A DNA stretch of 42,722 nt from Clostridiaceae bacterium. GTDB taxonomy: Bacteria > Bacillota > Clostridia > DSM-8532. Below, one piece after another: positions 34,609 to 42,722 of this stretch (the first letter of the stretch is position 1; every line of letters begins with the position of its first letter). The stretch spans positions 1 to 42,722 of the forward strand of contig JAAYXD010000220.1 of NCBI GenBank assembly GCA_012516065.1. Direction: 5' to 3'. The position numbers were made by a program, and so were the translations under genes. Below the pieces are notes generated by a model that worked only from the letters and a program-made list of their open reading frames with translations, did no database searches and had not been told where the DNA came from.

Positions 34609-35520
34609 TTAACCCTCTGTCCGGTTTTTTAAAACCGGCTGCACTGACATGTTTCGTCCCGTTATTCGCCCCGACAAAATATTAATAATGATATTTACGG
34701 CGGCAATAAAAATAAAAAGGACTATACCCGTCCCGAAAAGCGCGCTCTCATGGAACGGATCTGCATAAGACATCTCAAGCGCGATATTCGCAGTCATGGG
34801 GCGTACCATATCAAGAACGGAACGCGGTATTTGAACCGCGTTTCCGCAGACGAGGATAACCGCCATTGTTTCCCCGACAGCCCGCCCTATTCCCAGAATA
34901 ATTGATGAAAGAATTCCCGTACCTGCCGCAGGAATCATTACTTTAAAAATGGTTTCTGTTTTTGTTGCGCCTAACGCATAAGAACCCCGGATAATTTCGA
35001 CAGGAACTGCCCGTAATGAATTTTCGGAGATTTTTATTATTGTCGGAAGAATCATAACCGCCAGCAGCACTATTACCGCGAGCAGACTGTTTCCCGGCCC
35101 GCCCAGATATTCCGATATCAGCGGAACTATTACCGTAAGCCCGAAATACCCGTATACTACCGAAGGAATACTCGAGAGCAGATCGACACACGGCCTTATT
35201 AAGTTTGCCAGACAAGAAGGCGCGACAGCCGCAAGCAAAACAGCGGCGGACAATCCTACCGGGACGCTTAATATTACGGCTCCCGCCGTACTCGCAGCAG
35301 AAGCGTAAATCATTGGAAATATGCCGTATGACGGATTATCTGCGGTTGGATTCCATTCCATTCCGAATATGAAATTTATCGCCCCGATTTCGCGAATTGC
35401 GGGAAAACCCCTGGCAAATAAATAAACGGTAATAGCGGCCAGCGAAAAAACGGAAATAAGAGCGCTGAACAGAAAAATCAATTCCACAGCCTTTTCCCAT
35501 TTTCTGTTCGTTATCCCCAT
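34609..35520 (-). CDS. pstC: Phosphate ABC transporter permease PstC
   Basis: 303 residues with six hydrophobic segments. Contains DLLSSIPSVVYGYFGL and the coupling loop SYALGATKTETIFKVMIPAAGTGI. The ATG at 35520 gives the usual PstC length and N-terminus (MGITNRKWEKAVELIFL); the frame is open to a TTG at 35583 without ribosome binding site. The 198 bases between pstS and pstC (35521-35718) contain a 13-base near-palindrome (TGCTTTAAAAGCA, 35651-35663) and no clear terminator or promoter. Confidence 0.94.
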   Translation of the reverse strand: MGITNRKWEKAVELIFLFSALISVFSLAAITVYLFARGFPAIREIGAINFIFGMEWNPTADNPSYGIFPMIYASAASTAGAVILSVPVGLSAAVLLAAVAPSCLANLIRPCVDLLSSIPSVVYGYFGLTVIVPLISEYLGGPGNSLLAVIVLLAVMILPTIIKISENSLRAVPVEIIRGSYALGATKTETIFKVMIPAAGTGILSSIILGIGRAVGETMAVILVCGNAVQIPRSVLDMVRPMTANIALEMSYADPFHESALFGTGIVLFIFIAAVNIIINILSGRITGRNMSVQPVLKNRTEG

Positions 35521-35718
35521 CAAAAGCCTGTCCCGCCCTTCCTTACATGCTCCGGCAGTAACGGCATGCTTAACGGAATGCAAATATTACAGCATACCTA
35601 AACTAATCTATGAACGAATTTGCGCATAAGAACTATTTCCCTTAATAGTATGCTTTAAAAGCAGAAAGTAAGGCGGATTTTTTCGCATCGGGAACTATTG
35701 CACGAATCCGGCGGATAT

Positions 35719-36615
35719 TCATTCGGCCGGAATATATTTTTTGGAAATTATGCTTCTGGCTTCGTCACTGTGCAAAAATTCGATAAATTCATCCGTCCCG
35801 TTTTTTTCACGCTGCTCATAGTATATTAATGAAAAAGGCCTTTTAAGCGTATACAGGTTATTTAAAATATTCTCTTTTGTCGGGTATATGCCGTCAATTG
35901 ATATCACTTTCACCCGGTTGTTTATAAACCCCATTGAAACATATCCGATTGAGTTAATTTTACCTGCTACCCCTTCGAGCATTGAACCGTTCCCGTCAGT
36001 CACCTGCGCGCTCCGCGTAACTTTTTCGATACCGGCAAGCGATCGGAAAGCCTGATATGTCCCCGAACCCTCCTCACGGCTGATGACATGTATCGGCATG
36101 TCTGAGCCCCCGACAGCGCTCCAGTTTGTAATTCTGCCGCTGTAAATCGCGGAAATCTGATCTCTTTGAAGATTCCCTATGCGATTTTCCGGATTTACGA
36201 CAACGGCAAGCACATCCCATGCTATTATTATCTCTTTCATACCGGGCGTTTTTTCATTTGCTTTGAGATGCCTCGAAACCATGCCAAAATCAGCGTTGTA
36301 ATTCCGGACTGCTTTAATTGCGGCATTCGTGCCGTTCGCCATAATCTCAACCTTTATCTCCGGATTTTTTTCCATGAACGCTTCGGCCAAAACCTCAAAC
36401 AAAACGGCCGCCGAAGTCGAACCTTCAATTGTAATTACCGCGCTGTTTTTGACAAGCAGGACAGATCCGGCGTCCAAAGGCGTCGGATCTGTCTCATCGA
36501 TTTTTATGTCCCGATCATCGATGTTCCGGGTTGCCGTCGAAGCTGAAATAATAATGATAATAACAAGAAAATTAACCAGCCCAAAAAATACTTTTTTTAC
36601 CATATCTTGCGGCAT
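35719..36615 (-). CDS. pstS: Phosphate ABC transporter substrate-binding protein PstS-like
   Basis: About 298 residues from this start. One hydrophobic segment near the N-terminus (VFFGLVNFLVIIIIISASTA) is a signal peptide or anchor; there is no lipobox cysteine, unlike most Firmicutes PstS. The mature part has the phosphate-binding elements TIEGSTSAAVLFE, ANGTNAAI and EEGSGTYQAF. The start is uncertain: ATG 36615, 36639 or 36603 all lack a strong ribosome binding site, and the frame is open to a TTG at 36717. It leads the pst genes. I could not identify a Pho box. Confidence 0.9.
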   Translation of the reverse strand: MPQDMVKKVFFGLVNFLVIIIIISASTATRNIDDRDIKIDETDPTPLDAGSVLLVKNSAVITIEGSTSAAVLFEVLAEAFMEKNPEIKVEIMANGTNAAIKAVRNYNADFGMVSRHLKANEKTPGMKEIIIAWDVLAVVVNPENRIGNLQRDQISAIYSGRITNWSAVGGSDMPIHVISREEGSGTYQAFRSLAGIEKVTRSAQVTDGNGSMLEGVAGKINSIGYVSMGFINNRVKVISIDGIYPTKENILNNLYTLKRPFSLIYYEQREKNGTDEFIEFLHSDEARSIISKKYIPAE

Positions 36616-36748
36616 TCGTTTATTCTGTCCGTAAACCATCCTGTTAAAGCAGCCGGATAAATTGATCCGGGCAGGGTCCATCGTTATTCCTGTTATATAG
36701 CTTTGCCATAACAACAACCGGCTTATTCCGTTTTTTGATTTATAGCTG

Positions 36749-36940
36749 TTGATGGTTAGACATCCCGTGTACCACGCATGGGCTGAATACTACTTAAAAG
36801 GCTATGGCTGGATGCCCGTCGAAACGCAGAGCGGAACAAAAGTTCCGAACAAGTATGCAAAATTATTTGTCGGGAAAGATATCGCAGATATTGATGTACG
36901 GCTCGAAGAAATCCATGCCTATTACCAAATAATCAAATAA
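36749..36940 (+). pseudogene. Remnant of a transglutaminase-like protein (C-terminal fragment)
   Basis: 63 codons that resemble the end of the transglutaminase core: HAWAEYYLKGYGWMPVE matches the family pattern H-x-W-x-E-x-x-x-x-G-x-G-W-x-x-x-D, with Glu in place of the catalytic Asp, then a short tail. The catalytic Cys region is missing. The same frame upstream reads LIRAGSIVIP (from 36662), like the LLRAAGIPAR that precedes this motif in the family, but two stop codons interrupt it. No ribosome binding site precedes the ATG. I read it as a decayed gene whose terminator (36960-36986) survives; an independent small protein is less likely. The flanks (36616-36748) hold nothing else recognisable. 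Confidence 0.6.
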
Positions 36941-36959
36941 ATATCAATTCTATAGCGGA

Positions 36960-36986
36960 AAGAAACCGGGCATCACCCGGTTTCTT
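36960..36986. terminator. Bidirectional intrinsic terminator
   Basis: AAGAAACCGGG (36960-36970), a 5-base loop and CCCGGTTTCTT (36976-36986) form a perfect 11-bp stem between convergent reading directions. T-rich ends flank it on both strands. It would end the yjbQ transcript on the minus strand and the remnant gene on the plus strand. The rest of 36987-37042 is empty. Confidence 0.7.
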
Positions 36987-37042
36987 CATACCACATTGTT
37001 AAATAAGACATCTTCGGACAGAATCCGGTTTGCATGTAAGAT

Positions 37043-37459
37043 TTATTCTCCGATAATCTTAACAAGCACCCTTTTTCTTCTCATGCCGTCGAACTCGCCG
37101 TAAAAAATTTGCTCCCACGGACCGAAATCAAGTTTCCCGTTTGTAACAGCCACAACCACTTCACGGCCCATTATCGTTCTTTTCAAATGGGCGTCCGCGT
37201 TGTCCTCATACCCGTTATGGGCATATTGGCTGTACGGTTTCTCGGGCGCAAGTTTTTCGAGCCATCTCTCAAAATCCCCGTGCAGGCCGCTCTCATCATC
37301 GTTAATGAATACGCTTGCAGTGATATGCATTGCGTTTACAAGCACCAATCCTTCTTTTATCCCGCTCTCCTTTAAGCATTCGTTTACCTGCGGGGTTATG
37401 TTTATAAACATTCTCCTCTTCGGAACATCAAACCAAAGTTCTTTCCTGTACGATTTCAT
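37043..37459 (-). CDS. YjbQ family (UPF0047) protein
   Basis: 138 residues. Family pattern: an aromatic N-terminal strand, [88 protein letters not shown] (cited in part), [10 protein letters not shown]. The His/Asn/Asp cluster is as in UPF0047, some members of which have weak thiamine phosphate synthase activity; the true role is not established. ATG 37459 has AAGGAG 9 bases upstream. It starts 5 bases after the holA stop. Confidence 0.92.
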   Translation of the reverse strand: MKSYRKELWFDVPKRRMFINITPQVNECLKESGIKEGLVLVNAMHITASVFINDDESGLHGDFERWLEKLAPEKPYSQYAHNGYEDNADAHLKRTIMGREVVVAVTNGKLDFGPWEQIFYGEFDGMRRKRVLVKIIGE

Positions 37460-37464
37460 CCCAA

Positions 37465-38481
37465 TCACTCCTTTTTACGGTAAGCAGAAACAGCAAGCTG
37501 CTTCCATTTTATAACAAATAATTCAAGGGCAAGCCTTGGATTCATTTTTCCGGACTTAATCGCGAGGTCCGTTTCCATGCATTCACGTATTAACTGCTTC
37601 AACGCATCCGTCGTAAAAAGCGATGCCTGTTTCCGTGTTTTCGCTATTATGAATGACGGAACGCCCGTTATTTTTGCCATCTCGGGCTGCGGGACCCCTT
37701 TTTCTTCAAGTTTCTTTATCTTCATAAGTATTCCCAAATGACGGCTGAGCATAGCGAGAATAAAATGGACGGGCTCTTTATTCTGAAGCAGATCATCAAT
37801 AATACGGATTGCGCTCGCCGTCTGGTTTCGGGAAACAGCGTCGGTCAAATCGAATATTTTTGTTTTTATGCTTTTTGTAACAACAGCCAGGATATCTTCA
37901 CGCGAAACATCGGTCCTGACACCCATATAGTTTACAACCTTTTTTATTTCAATCATCAGCAGCGTCATATCAGGTTCAAGCATGCCGACAAAAAGAACTG
38001 CTTCCGGCTTGCCGATATGTTTTCCATAAGATGAGAAAACATTCATTACCCATTTTACAAGCGCTTCTTCATCCTGCCTGTTGAATTCGACAACAAAACC
38101 GTGTTTCGCGATTGATTTATAGAAAGCCGTCCTTTTATCAACCTCATCGGGCACAAAAATGAGGCAGATATAATCGGGAAGAGATTCAAAAAACGTATTC
38201 CAGTCTTTTTCCACGCTCCCTTTCGTCAACGAAGTGTCTTTCACGACCACAACACGTCGTTCGGAAAAGGCGGGAAACGTTGAAACAATGTCGGCAAGCC
38301 TGTTCATTGAGGTTTTTTCCTCTATAACGGTATAATTGAATGCTTTGCTGTTTTCATCGAGAAGCCTGCTAATTATTTCCTTCTCGTAATACCTGACAAG
38401 GAACTGCTCCGGTCCCGTAAACAAATACAATTTTCCTATTTTATTATCTTTTATCTGTTTTTTTAAATCCTTCATTTCCAT
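37465..38481 (-). CDS. holA: DNA polymerase III subunit delta (HolA)
   Basis: 338 residues, normal for the clamp-loader delta subunit that opens the sliding clamp. Pattern: N-terminal [19 protein letters not shown] (degenerate nucleotide-binding fold without a functional P-loop), [27 protein letters not shown], and the C-terminal helical region [17 protein letters not shown]...MLSRH. It follows comEC, a common order in Firmicutes. A possible internal promoter (TTGACA about 70-90 bases upstream) lies in the 101-base gap. Confidence 0.94.
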   Translation of the reverse strand: MEMKDLKKQIKDNKIGKLYLFTGPEQFLVRYYEKEIISRLLDENSKAFNYTVIEEKTSMNRLADIVSTFPAFSERRVVVVKDTSLTKGSVEKDWNTFFESLPDYICLIFVPDEVDKRTAFYKSIAKHGFVVEFNRQDEEALVKWVMNVFSSYGKHIGKPEAVLFVGMLEPDMTLLMIEIKKVVNYMGVRTDVSREDILAVVTKSIKTKIFDLTDAVSRNQTASAIRIIDDLLQNKEPVHFILAMLSRHLGILMKIKKLEEKGVPQPEMAKITGVPSFIIAKTRKQASLFTTDALKQLIRECMETDLAIKSGKMNPRLALELFVIKWKQLAVSAYRKKE

Positions 38482-38582
38482 CCCAATTCACCGAACAGAA
38501 AATATACCCGGCCGTTTCTTACCATCCAGGCCTGCCGAAAGTATAAAACTCCCGGATTTTCAGAATTGTCAATCGCAAACCC

Positions 38583-40964
38583 CTAATTTAGCCTATCATT
38601 TTCAAAAAAAAATGTAAACCTGTCATCTGCAAGCCATGTCCTTATCCTGTATTTATCGCCGTTTCCGGTAATCACTACCGCTCCGCGGTCTTTAGTTATG
38701 TATACCTTTGCGCCGGCCGAATACAACCTGTCCAGGACTTCTCCGGAAGGGTGCCCGAAATTGTTTGAACCCACACTTATAACGGCGGCTTCAGGTTTTA
38801 CGCGTTTCAGAAACTGATCCGAAGTCCCGTTTTTCCCGCCGTGGTGCGCTACCTTCAAAACACAGCAGTCGACATCATCATTTCCGGACAAAAATGACTC
38901 TTCGGCTTTATTTTCCATGTCTCCTGTAAATAGAACGCGAAACTTTTTATAACAAAGCATGCCCGAAAGTGACGCGTTATTCAGGTCGCCTTTGTAATTA
39001 ATCTCGCCCGGATTCATAACAATAAATTCCGTCCTGCTGTCTAATCTGACAGTATCCCCGCGTTTGTATAAACGTATTTCAATATTTTTTTCATTACAGG
39101 CGTTTATAAGTTCGGAAAAATCCTCATAAACCCCGGAATAGAAAGGCAAACCGACAGATTCCACAGGAAACAGGCCGATAAGCGTTAAAACGCCGGACAT
39201 ATGATCTGCATGTGCGTGGCTGACGATAACATGATCAATCCGCGAAACGCCCTCATTCATCAATACGGGTATAAGAACCTGCCGGCCTGTATAACCCGTT
39301 TCCTTTTCGTTATATGAACCGCCGCCGTCAATAAGCATGTATCTGCCTTCAGGCGAACGTATAAGAGCACTGTCGCCCTGCCCGACATCAATAAATACGA
39401 GCTTTATACCACCCGGAACAAACCCCTGAATAACAAGGACGGCTCCTATCGCAAAAATTGCGGCGGCAATAACCCTTCTGTACCTTATAAAAAAAGCGAG
39501 CCCGTAAACACCTGAGACAATCAGGAGAGCGTAATAAAGCACGCACCAGGACAATTTCCAGTGATGCGCGTGTATTTCTGCCCACGGTACCGATGCAAAC
39601 GTGTCGGCGATGACAAGGATAACATGCAGTATCGCCTGAAGGGCATACCCCGCGTATACGGCAAGCATATGATTCAGGCTGTAAAGTATCACGACAATAA
39701 AACCGAATACCATCGCGGCACCGGTAAGCGGGACAACAAGCAGGTTTGACAAAACGGATATAACCGACAGTCTGCTGAAGTATCTCGCAATAACGGGCAG
39801 TATGCCGGCCTGAGCCGCTATTGTGCCTGAAACCGCTTTGCGGATAAACAGCGGTATCTTTTCAGGAATACAGCCGAAAACCCGTTTATATAATACTCCC
39901 AGACCGGACACGGCGCCGACGGATAATTGAAAACCGGAATCAAAAAGCATAAAGGGATTTATTATAAGTATAAGCAATGCCGCTATAGCAATCGAGTTTA
40001 TCAGTTCGGCCTTCCTGTCGAGTATTTTTCCGGCAAGCACAATAATGGCCATAATCGAAGCGCGCATGACAGAAGCGGTAAACCCTGTTATTACACAGTA
40101 AACAATAATAACAGGGATTGAAATGATCGCCGCGGCCCTGCGGTTAATTCCGAGTACCCGGAAAAGCCACAGCACCGGGAATAAAAGGAAAGCTATATGC
40201 GTACCCGAAACAGCCATTATATGCATTAGTCCCGACGCCCTGAAAGCGTTTTCAATGTTTTCGTCAAGGCTGTCCTTTGAGCCTGTAAGCATTGCCGACA
40301 TAAGCGCCGCTTTTTCGGCCGAAAGTGTATTATATAAAGCCTCGCTGATATAGTTCCGGGCATTGATTCCAAAAGATATAACGGGCAGTTTTTTCATTTC
40401 TTCGAAAAATATTATATCTTTAGCGTCTACCGACGTATATGCGGCTATTCTTTTTGAAAACAGGTAAGCGGCGTAATCAAACCCGCCGGGATTTCTCGCC
40501 CGCGCAGGTTTGTTCATCACGGCGCTTATTTGAATATACCTTCCGGGCTTTAAGTCATTATCATTTATCATATTATACGCGTTTACACGGATAGTCCGCT
40601 CTATGCTAAAATTCCGGCCGCCCTTTTCCGCCGACTCTGCGAACAGTTTAATAACGGTTTTCTTATCATCAGCCCGGTAATAATCGGATATGTACCCTCT
40701 GACAATAACTTCGGCATCATAGTGCTGCCGGACAGGCATGAGCATAATTGTATGCTGGACGGCAAAATTAACGTATCCGAGGAGAAAACAAACATTCCAA
40801 AGCAGAAGATTTTTAAAAGCGCGTATTTTTTTTTTGACCGAATAAAAATACAGAACATTCAAGAGCAAAAAAACGAGAACGACAACAATAACCTGTTTTA
40901 TATACCAGGAAACGGCAATTCCAGCTATAAACGCAATCGCTGCGTGCAGCGCCGGTCTTTTCAT
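38583..40964 (-). CDS. comEC: DNA internalization competence protein ComEC/Rec2
   Basis: 793 residues. N-terminal membrane helices with a soluble OB-like segment (residues 80-170), a central Competence domain with many membrane helices (motif FRASGLMHIMAVSGTHIAFLL), and a C-terminal metallo-beta-lactamase domain with SHAHADHMSG (HxHxDH) and VAHHGGKNGTS. It forms the inner-membrane DNA channel for transformation. The gene is full length and intact. Its ATG overlaps the GNAT gene stop by 4 bases. comEA and other late competence genes are not in this window. Confidence 0.96.
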   Translation of the reverse strand: MKRPALHAAIAFIAGIAVSWYIKQVIVVVLVFLLLNVLYFYSVKKKIRAFKNLLLWNVCFLLGYVNFAVQHTIMLMPVRQHYDAEVIVRGYISDYYRADDKKTVIKLFAESAEKGGRNFSIERTIRVNAYNMINDNDLKPGRYIQISAVMNKPARARNPGGFDYAAYLFSKRIAAYTSVDAKDIIFFEEMKKLPVISFGINARNYISEALYNTLSAEKAALMSAMLTGSKDSLDENIENAFRASGLMHIMAVSGTHIAFLLFPVLWLFRVLGINRRAAAIISIPVIIVYCVITGFTASVMRASIMAIIVLAGKILDRKAELINSIAIAALLILIINPFMLFDSGFQLSVGAVSGLGVLYKRVFGCIPEKIPLFIRKAVSGTIAAQAGILPVIARYFSRLSVISVLSNLLVVPLTGAAMVFGFIVVILYSLNHMLAVYAGYALQAILHVILVIADTFASVPWAEIHAHHWKLSWCVLYYALLIVSGVYGLAFFIRYRRVIAAAIFAIGAVLVIQGFVPGGIKLVFIDVGQGDSALIRSPEGRYMLIDGGGSYNEKETGYTGRQVLIPVLMNEGVSRIDHVIVSHAHADHMSGVLTLIGLFPVESVGLPFYSGVYEDFSELINACNEKNIEIRLYKRGDTVRLDSRTEFIVMNPGEINYKGDLNNASLSGMLCYKKFRVLFTGDMENKAEESFLSGNDDVDCCVLKVAHHGGKNGTSDQFLKRVKPEAAVISVGSNNFGHPSGEVLDRLYSAGAKVYITKDRGAVVITGNGDKYRIRTWLADDRFTFFFENDRLN

Positions 40965-41467
40965 AATCCTATAACCTTTTCCATTATTATGATATCATCG
41001 CTGTCGGAATCTGCCGCCTTTAAAATCTTAACACAGGAAAAGCCGCAGTTTTTCCAAAAAGCCGTTCCCACGGCATTTCCCCTGTAAACGGAAACATAAG
41101 CGCGTTCTGCCCGGCAGGTTTCACGCGAATGCCGGAATAAAAGCTGCAGTGCCATAGTCCCGTAACGCTTCCTTCGCCAGCATGAATCAATAAAAACGAT
41201 CCTAATCCACAGCAGCGGTTCGGAGACTATTTTATACTCACCCGCAATCAGCCCTACACAGGTATTGTCAACGGTACGGTATATGCCTGACACAAAAGAA
41301 GAATACCGGGCGTCCTGTTTCGACTGAATAAGGATTTCTTCAGGTTTTTTCCCGCCGGTTGCATATCTGAAAGATTCAACCTCGTGATACCAACGGTTTA
41401 AAAGCGTAACATCGTTTTCACGTAAAGGACATAGTTTTACAAATTTACCGGCAACCGATAAATCCAT
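40961..41467 (-). CDS. GNAT family N-acetyltransferase
   Basis: 168 residues with the acetyltransferase core: RIVFIDSCWRRKRYGTMALQLL (acetyl-CoA pyrophosphate-binding region R-x-x-x-x-G-T) and a C-terminal YVSVYRGNAVGTAFWKNCGF that is the typical GNAT motif B. The acceptor cannot be predicted. It overlaps comEC and follows the binding-protein gene by 13 bases. Confidence 0.88.
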   Translation of the reverse strand: MDLSVAGKFVKLCPLRENDVTLLNRWYHEVESFRYATGGKKPEEILIQSKQDARYSSFVSGIYRTVDNTCVGLIAGEYKIVSEPLLWIRIVFIDSCWRRKRYGTMALQLLFRHSRETCRAERAYVSVYRGNAVGTAFWKNCGFSCVKILKAADSDSDDIIIMEKVIGL

Positions 41468-41480
41468 GTATTATCACCCG

Positions 41481-42722
41481 CTATTCCCCTCTTTCAAACA
41501 GCGGCATGTACCACGTATGAAAACCGTAATACGGGTTCCAAAAGCTTGATTTCTTTTCGCCGCGGATGTAGTTTTTGAAAATAATAGCCCGCTGATTGCG
41601 ATAGAGGGGCAGGATGTACGAATGTTCCTTTCCGTAACCAAGTTCATCCTGCATTCTTTTCAATGCGTCTTCTAAATTCTCCCAGGGCTTTAATTCCTGC
41701 GTAACAGGAGACAGATCATAGTTTCCGTTCCTTATTGCCCTGATTACATTCTCCGGCTTATCGGTTCTGATAGCCGCAGGAATTCCGATTTCCTCGAGAA
41801 TATTAACAATAAAGTTTGCCGTATGCAGCTTCTGCATATCCTTTTCAGGAACGAGCACATACAAAGTGCTCAAAGATCTTCCGTCCTCTGTAAACATCTT
41901 TTTGTCCCTGTTCCAATGCAGGCCTGATTTAATAAGTTCGCTTCTGAATTCATCGGCATTGATAAAACCTCCGCCGTATTGTTCAAAATATTGTACCTCC
42001 CCCAGGTTCATATCGTGCATGCGATATGCTATATATCGGAAAAAGGCCTCCTGCCTGTTTTCCCTCCCAAACAGGCTTTTGGGGTTTACATAAAGCAAAT
42101 TAAACTCGTTATCCGGATATACCTGATATTCAATATTAGTTCTGTACCGCAGTTTCGAGAAATCAATATTCTTGACAAATGTGATATCTATTTCGTTATT
42201 CTGAAACGCGTCGATAATCTCATTTTCAGGCATGATCTTAAAAATAACGGAATCGAAGTACGGCAGGCCCTCATTCCACCAATTATCATTCTTTTTCAGT
42301 ATAATCGTTTTTTCGTCCATACCGTCAAAACAAAACGGACCTGTTCCCGATACAATGTCCTGGTTATTAAACTCGGCGCTCTGGGACAATACCGGAAATA
42401 CAAGCTTGCTTATAAAAAACGCATCAGGCTTTTTCAGCTTGATTTTAAACCGCATCCTGCTGATAATTTCAAATTCTTCTATATCTTTAAGGAAATCGGT
42501 ATAATAAAACGGACTCTTTGAATCTTCGATAACCCTGAGCGTATGCCTTACATCATAGGACGTAAATTCCTGCCCCGTATGGAACGTAACATTATCCTTC
42601 AGGGTAAATTCCCATGTCAAAAACCCTTCGTGCTTCCAATCGGCGACAAGCCACGGTTCCGTATCATTCTCCCCCGAATTTACGAAAAGCGATTCGTAAA
42701 TAAAAGAAGCAATATATATAAC
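41481..42722 (-). CDS. ABC transporter substrate-binding protein, family 5 (oligopeptide type), 5' end outside the window
   Basis: Partial. The reading frame continues to the window edge (IASFIYESLFVNSGENDTEPWLVADW, given in part, then FLTWEFTLKDNVTFHTGQEFTSYDV), the signature of DppA/OppA-type solute-binding proteins. The TTG codon at 42620 is internal leucine, not a start. The signal peptide and the family's first domain are missing because they lie beyond 42722. It probably delivers a peptide or nickel-like ligand to an ABC permease outside the window. The C-terminus is complete (about 414 residues seen). Confidence 0.9.
   Translation of the reverse strand, partial: VIYIASFIYESLFVNSGENDTEPWLVADWKHEGFLTWEFTLKDNVTFHTGQEFTSYDVRHTLRVIEDSKSPFYYTDFLKDIEEFEIISRMRFKIKLKKPDAFFISKLVFPVLSQSAEFNNQDIVSGTGPFCFDGMDEKTIILKKNDNWWNEGLPYFDSVIFKIMPENEIIDAFQNNEIDITFVKNIDFSKLRYRTNIEYQVYPDNEFNLLYVNPKSLFGRENRQEAFFRYIAYRMHDMNLGEVQYFEQYGGGFINADEFRSELIKSGLHWNRDKKMFTEDGRSLSTLYVLVPEKDMQKLHTANFIVNILEEIGIPAAIRTDKPENVIRAIRNGNYDLSPVTQELKPWENLEDALKRMQDELGYGKEHSYILPLYRNQRAIIFKNYIRGEKKSSFWNPYYGFHTWYMPLFERGE

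Noticed and set aside
36616-36717. N-terminal extension of pstS to TTG 36717
   Set aside because: The added 34 residues precede the signal segment, have no ribosome binding site and overlap the transglutaminase remnant region.
42618-42620. TTG at 42620 as start of the binding-protein gene
   Set aside because: The upstream frame to the window edge encodes conserved family sequence (YESL, PWLVADW), so the TTG is an internal leucine.

Overview
This window is chromosomal DNA from a member of the Bacillota, class Clostridia. Evidence: strong GGAGG-type ribosome binding sites with several TTG and GTG starts, a CtsR heat-shock operator, paired GlgC/GlgD, and gene orders typical of Clostridia (rsmB-rlmN-prpC-prkC-rsgA-rpe-thiN; rplS-rbgA-rnhB-fliK-like-flhB-like-yraN; ruvX with a DUF1292 gene). 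An Acetivibrio/Thermoclostridium-like relative is plausible, but I cannot assign a genus without a search. I see no rRNA, tRNA, CRISPR array, insertion sequence or prophage; this is mostly core genome.

Layout. 57-1572 (+): a PII-like small protein and a CPA2-type cation/proton antiporter, ending against clpB at overlapping terminators. 1681-5269 (-): clpB and a type II J-domain co-chaperone gene behind a sigma-A promoter with a perfect CtsR operator. 5561-7955 (+): glgC-glgD, preceded by a long inverted repeat. 7962-10457 (-): patatin-like lipase and MATE transporter. 10498-17908 (-): rsmB, rlmN, PP2C phosphatase, PASTA kinase, rsgA, rpe, thiN, tightly packed. 18007-23455 (-): rplS with its own promoter and two tandem hairpins, then rbgA, rnhB, orphan FliK-like and FlhB-like genes, yraN and an M19 dipeptidase. 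23610-25629 (-): DUF3048 protein, DUF1292 protein, ruvX. 25696-30581 (-): glycolysis, gap, then a fused pgk-tpi gene, then a long plant-type gpmI. 30796-36615 (-): SpoU-type rRNA methyltransferase, a sulfotransferase, and pstSCAB without phoU. 36749-36940 (+): a transglutaminase-like remnant. 37043-42722 (-): oligopeptide-type binding protein (cut by the window edge), GNAT acetyltransferase, comEC, holA, yjbQ.

How the genes work together. gap, pgk-tpi and gpmI encode the steps from triose phosphates to 2-phosphoglycerate, and GlgCD diverts hexose phosphate to glycogen. The kinase/phosphatase pair with RsgA, RsmB, RlmN, bL19 and RbgA forms a translation and ribosome-assembly neighbourhood. ClpB plus the J-protein form a stress disaggregation unit.

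The most interesting signal is the pgk-tpi junction. The two enzymes are joined in frame, and the join is a run of ten adenines on the coding strand. A slip of one base in either direction meets a stop codon within a few codons, so one gene could yield both free PGK and a PGK-TPI fusion. Other points to check: the PII-like/antiporter pair, a sulfotransferase where phoU is often found, a possible anti-Shine-Dalgarno switch before gpmI, and a 13-bp perfect inverted repeat before glgC.
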